Part shown: positions 4,250 to 5,672 of the stretch, in pieces
How positions within the stretch are numbered: the stretch's first letter is position 1
Layout: the number at the start of each line of letters is the position of its first letter
Assembly (NCBI GenBank): GCA_014361085.1
Contig: JACIWG010000034.1
Coordinates: 7,509-13,180 of the forward strand
Reading direction: 5' to 3'
Length of the DNA stretch: 5,672 bases
Origin: Nitrososphaeria archaeon
GTDB taxonomy: Archaea; Thermoproteota; Nitrososphaeria; JACIWG01
Notes under the pieces: generated by a model
The model's database searches: none
The model's input: only the letters and a program-made list of their open reading frames with translations
What the model was told of the DNA's origin: nothing
Position numbers and translations under genes: made by a program

Positions 4250-4758
4250 TGGTTAGCATAATCGTCAGCTTATTACTGGGCTTTTTAGCCTCGACTTCAA
4301 CCTTCTTACCTTGGATAATTGCTGGAAGGACTGAACCGTTTATAGAGGTTCGTGGAGGCGAATTTAACGTTGGGCAGTATCATGCATTGACAGGGTTTGA
4401 CCTTATGATGGGAACAAACAGTATGGTTGGTGACATAATACTCCTTGTGTTTGTGGGAGCGATAATCAGCATTTTGCATATCCCCCTTCTCACACTTATT
4501 GAGAAAGAAAAAGCGAATGTCATGAGGGCATTCCTGTTCTTGTTGAGTGGTATATGCGTTATTACTCCAGTTACACTGGTTTATGCGCAAAGAATCTGGT
4601 GGATCAGTTTGGGTGTTAACGGAACATTGGGGTTTTCGGTGACGTTCGAAAGCCCGGGGATTGGCTTCTTAATCGCTTCCTCATGCGCGATTGGTCTAAT
4701 CGCTTTAGGGATAATAATCACAATAAAGTTAGCTCGGGAGTACATGTATGAGCAGTAG
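4249..4758 (+). CDS. Four-helix integral membrane protein of unknown function (169 residues)
   Basis: Four membrane helices are predicted by hydrophobicity: residues 3-24, 60-83, 94-113 and 138-160. The first outer loop (25-59) contains PFIEVRGG and a TGFDLMMG segment (48-55). A WW pair (117-118) and SLGVNGTLGFSV lie in the second outer loop. The inner loop between helices 2 and 3 is charged (EKEKAN). This tetraspan outline with LPW after helix 1 and TGxDL before helix 2 recalls uncharacterised prokaryotic four-helix proteins, but I cannot name a family. ATG 4249 overlaps the TGA of the preceding gene by one base (TGATG), which decides the start over the TTG just before it and implies translational coupling and a joint role with the two-helix protein. 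T-rich sequence (4782-4786) downstream could terminate the operon. Confidence 0.8.
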   Translation: MVSIIVSLLLGFLASTSTFLPWIIAGRTEPFIEVRGGEFNVGQYHALTGFDLMMGTNSMVGDIILLVFVGAIISILHIPLLTLIEKEKANVMRAFLFLLSGICVITPVTLVYAQRIWWISLGVNGTLGFSVTFESPGIGFLIASSCAIGLIALGIIITIKLAREYMYEQ

Positions 4759-4789
4759 GTTTTGTTAAATTCTTTGTTTGGTTTTTATG

Positions 4790-5213
4790 TTAGCTTTGTC
4801 TTTCCTTTGGCTCATGCGCGCATATCATCGGAGAACTAGTTCGATTCCTTTTTGTGTCTAAGATAACAAAAGAAGAAGCGAGGGAAAGACGAATATCACT
4901 ACGGAGAGACTTCTCTGATGGTTTAAGGGGAAGAGCCTTTCCTTTATTTGTTAGAGCTGTGAGTAGCATGGCTATTATTCATGGTAGAACATGTACGGCT
5001 ATGTTTCTTAGTCCTCTACCCTTATGGTTTTCTAGGGTAGGTGTTGTTTAAGCCTTTCAGACCTAACGCACTTTCTAAAGCGGCTAAACTGGGAAGAATG
5101 GTAAGCCTCTCATAATCCCCAATGTCACATATTTCCCTAAGCCACCGATTATTCCATAAACGCCTATACAGCTCCCCCTCTTATGATAAGGCTTCCAGAC
5201 ACCTCTTCGACAT
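4790..5213 (-). pseudogene. Decayed transposase remnant
   Basis: On the minus strand an ATG at 5213 with a strong GGAGGG site (5226-5221) opens MSKRCLEALS, then TAA (5183-5181). It continues in the same frame with EGELYRRLWNNRWLREIC...LAALESALGLKGLNNTYPRKP up to TAA 5024-5022. One base on, another frame continues with KGRGLRNIAVHVLP, TGA (4981-4979) and IIAMLLTALTNKGKALPL, ending at TAA 4792-4790. The pattern xxLYRRLWxxxxLRxxC near the N-terminus and GLRNIxVHVLxxxxAMLLTAL near the C-terminus is typical of prokaryotic DDE transposases. At about 140 codons against the usual 300 or more, the catalytic middle is missing. Two nonsense codons and one frameshift make it inactive. No terminal inverted repeats are evident. 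The plus-strand open frame across 4854-5051 is its antisense shadow. Confidence 0.6.
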
Positions 5214-5220
5214 CATCCAA

Positions 5221-5226
5221 CCCTCC
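5221..5226 (-). promoter_or_regulatory. Ribosome binding site of the transposase remnant
   Basis: Read on the minus strand, GGAGGG stands 7 nt before ATG 5213 (4 nt before a preceding in-frame ATG 5216). It supports this as the original start of the broken gene. Confidence 0.5.
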
Positions 5227-5308
5227 ATATAACATCATAAATACAAAATGTCAAAACGTAGAATCTAGCGACACCTAGCCGCGCTGCGAATTTCATGGAA
5301 GTAAGATC

Positions 5309-5357
5309 GCAAATCCGAGGGTTCAAAACGAGTGTATAAACCTAACCCCCCGCACTA
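5309..5357 (+). pseudogene. Degenerate tRNA 3'-end fragment (tRNA-Leu-like)
   Basis: GGGTTCAAA (5319-5327) matches the T-stem/T-loop of tRNA-Leu(GAG), and ACCCCCCGCAC (5345-5355) matches the end of its T-stem, acceptor strand and CCA start exactly (2350-2360); the next two bases are TA instead of CA. Between the two blocks are 17 nt where the tRNA has 4, so the T-stem cannot form. No matching 5' acceptor strand (GCGGGGG) is found upstream. Further upstream TGCGA (5285-5289) and TCGCA (5307-5311) could be a relic anticodon stem. It is not a functional tRNA. It could be an old attachment-site copy or simply a dead tRNA gene. Confidence 0.45.
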
Positions 5358-5407
5358 AATGAAAAATAGAAGTTTATTCCTTTTAAGTCCTAAGTTGTCC
5401 ATAGACC

Positions 5408-5416
5408 TTAAATAAT
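5408..5416 (+). promoter_or_regulatory. TATA box of the homoserine dehydrogenase gene
   Basis: CTTAAATAA lies 23-31 nt upstream of ATG 5439, the spacing expected if transcription starts at the start codon. No ribosome binding site is present before that ATG. This favours 5439 over the in-frame ATG at 5415, which lies inside the box. Confidence 0.5.
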
Positions 5417-5438
5417 GGTTTTATATTGGCCCTTCTAT

Positions 5439-5672
5439 ATGAAAGTCCAGTTAATTGGTTTAGGTAATGTTGGAAAAAATTTACTTGAACTATTTCTAGA
5501 CGAAGGTCAAAGACTTGAAGACATGGGAGTAAATCTAAAGTTTGTGTCGGTATCAGATTCTAAGGGCACAGCAGTAGATGAAAATGGGTTAGATGTATCA
5601 GATGTCCTAAAATGTAAAAATGTGGGCTGGAGCGGTTGCACATACTATCTTAAAGGATATTCCGCTGTTGAA
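5439..5672 (+). CDS. hom: Homoserine dehydrogenase, N-terminal part (cut by window end)
   Basis: The enzyme reduces aspartate 4-semialdehyde to homoserine with NAD(P)H, leading to threonine and methionine. The 78 codons visible begin MKVQLIGLGNVGKNLLELF, with the GxGNVG dinucleotide-binding loop (7-12) of the Rossmann fold, followed by a strand at 36-40 (LKFVSVSDSKG). The GxxVDxxGLDVxxxL pattern (43-56) is typical of homoserine dehydrogenases. The catalytic lysine region lies beyond the window. An upstream in-frame ATG at 5415 would add eight residues not usual for the family. The gene appears to be leaderless and stands outside the accessory region. Confidence 0.88.
   Translation, partial: MKVQLIGLGNVGKNLLELFLDEGQRLEDMGVNLKFVSVSDSKGTAVDENGLDVSDVLKCKNVGWSGCTYYLKGYSAVE

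Noticed and set aside
4306..4590. Minus-strand ORF of 94 codons
   Set aside because: Antisense of the four-helix membrane gene; rich in His, Cys and Asn with no domain-like pattern.
5016..5040. Inverted repeat CTACCCT...AGGGTAG
   Set aside because: Seven base pairs inside the transposase remnant with no matching partner elsewhere; likely chance.
4854..5051. Plus-strand ORF of 65 codons with GTG start
   Set aside because: It is antisense to the transposase remnant, which has motif-like sequence and a good ribosome binding site; the plus frame has neither and resembles nothing known.
5268..5357. Intron-containing functional tRNA
   Set aside because: TGCGA/TCGCA could form an anticodon stem with a long loop, but the T-stem does not close and no 5' acceptor strand complementary to CCCCCGC is present.
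1..5672. CRISPR array
   Set aside because: No regularly spaced repeats of 20 bases or more with unique spacers were seen.

Overview
The window looks archaeal, probably from an uncultured relative of the Thermoproteota or Bathyarchaeia. TATA-like boxes lie about 25-35 nt upstream of ATG codons that have no ribosome binding site (1828-1834, 3581-3598, 5408-5416), while other genes carry GGAGG-type sites. ThiL, the class II tRNA-Leu and the N-terminus of homoserine dehydrogenase are of archaeal type. Placement below this level is inference.

Left part (1-671): a small ribbon-helix-helix-like ORF (70-351) starts inside a perfect 14-bp inverted repeat and runs head-on through a tRNA-Arg(UCU) gene on the minus strand (237-310). 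The 3' end of that tRNA faces left, which fits the edge of an integrated element lying mostly outside the window. A 61-residue lysine-rich protein (418-603, minus) follows.

Housekeeping core (672-2362): thiL (minus) is followed by tRNA-Thr(CGU), a CxxCxxCC (YkgJ-type) metal-binding protein and tRNA-Leu(GAG). The last 38 nt of the CxxCxxCC gene overlap the 5' end of tRNA-Leu.

Right part (2363-5357): this looks like an accessory island. It holds a DUF6506-like gene, then two divergent operons around one 18-bp palindromic AT box. Each operon begins with a winged-helix protein and continues with small membrane proteins. On the minus side this is a winged-helix gene followed by a 54-residue two-helix membrane ORF that appears to be the start of a frameshifted four-helix protein. 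On the plus side it is a winged-helix gene, a two-helix membrane protein and a four-helix membrane protein, linked by TGATG stop/start overlaps. A decayed transposase (4790-5213, minus) follows, then a degenerate tRNA 3'-end fragment (5309-5357) that shares its last bases with tRNA-Leu. The intact tRNA-Leu and this relic could be the two ends of an old tRNA-targeted insertion.

The window ends in the first 78 codons of homoserine dehydrogenase (5439 onward). The best candidate for something undescribed is the pair of divergent winged-helix/membrane-protein operons sharing a symmetric promoter, within a possible tRNA-bounded island.
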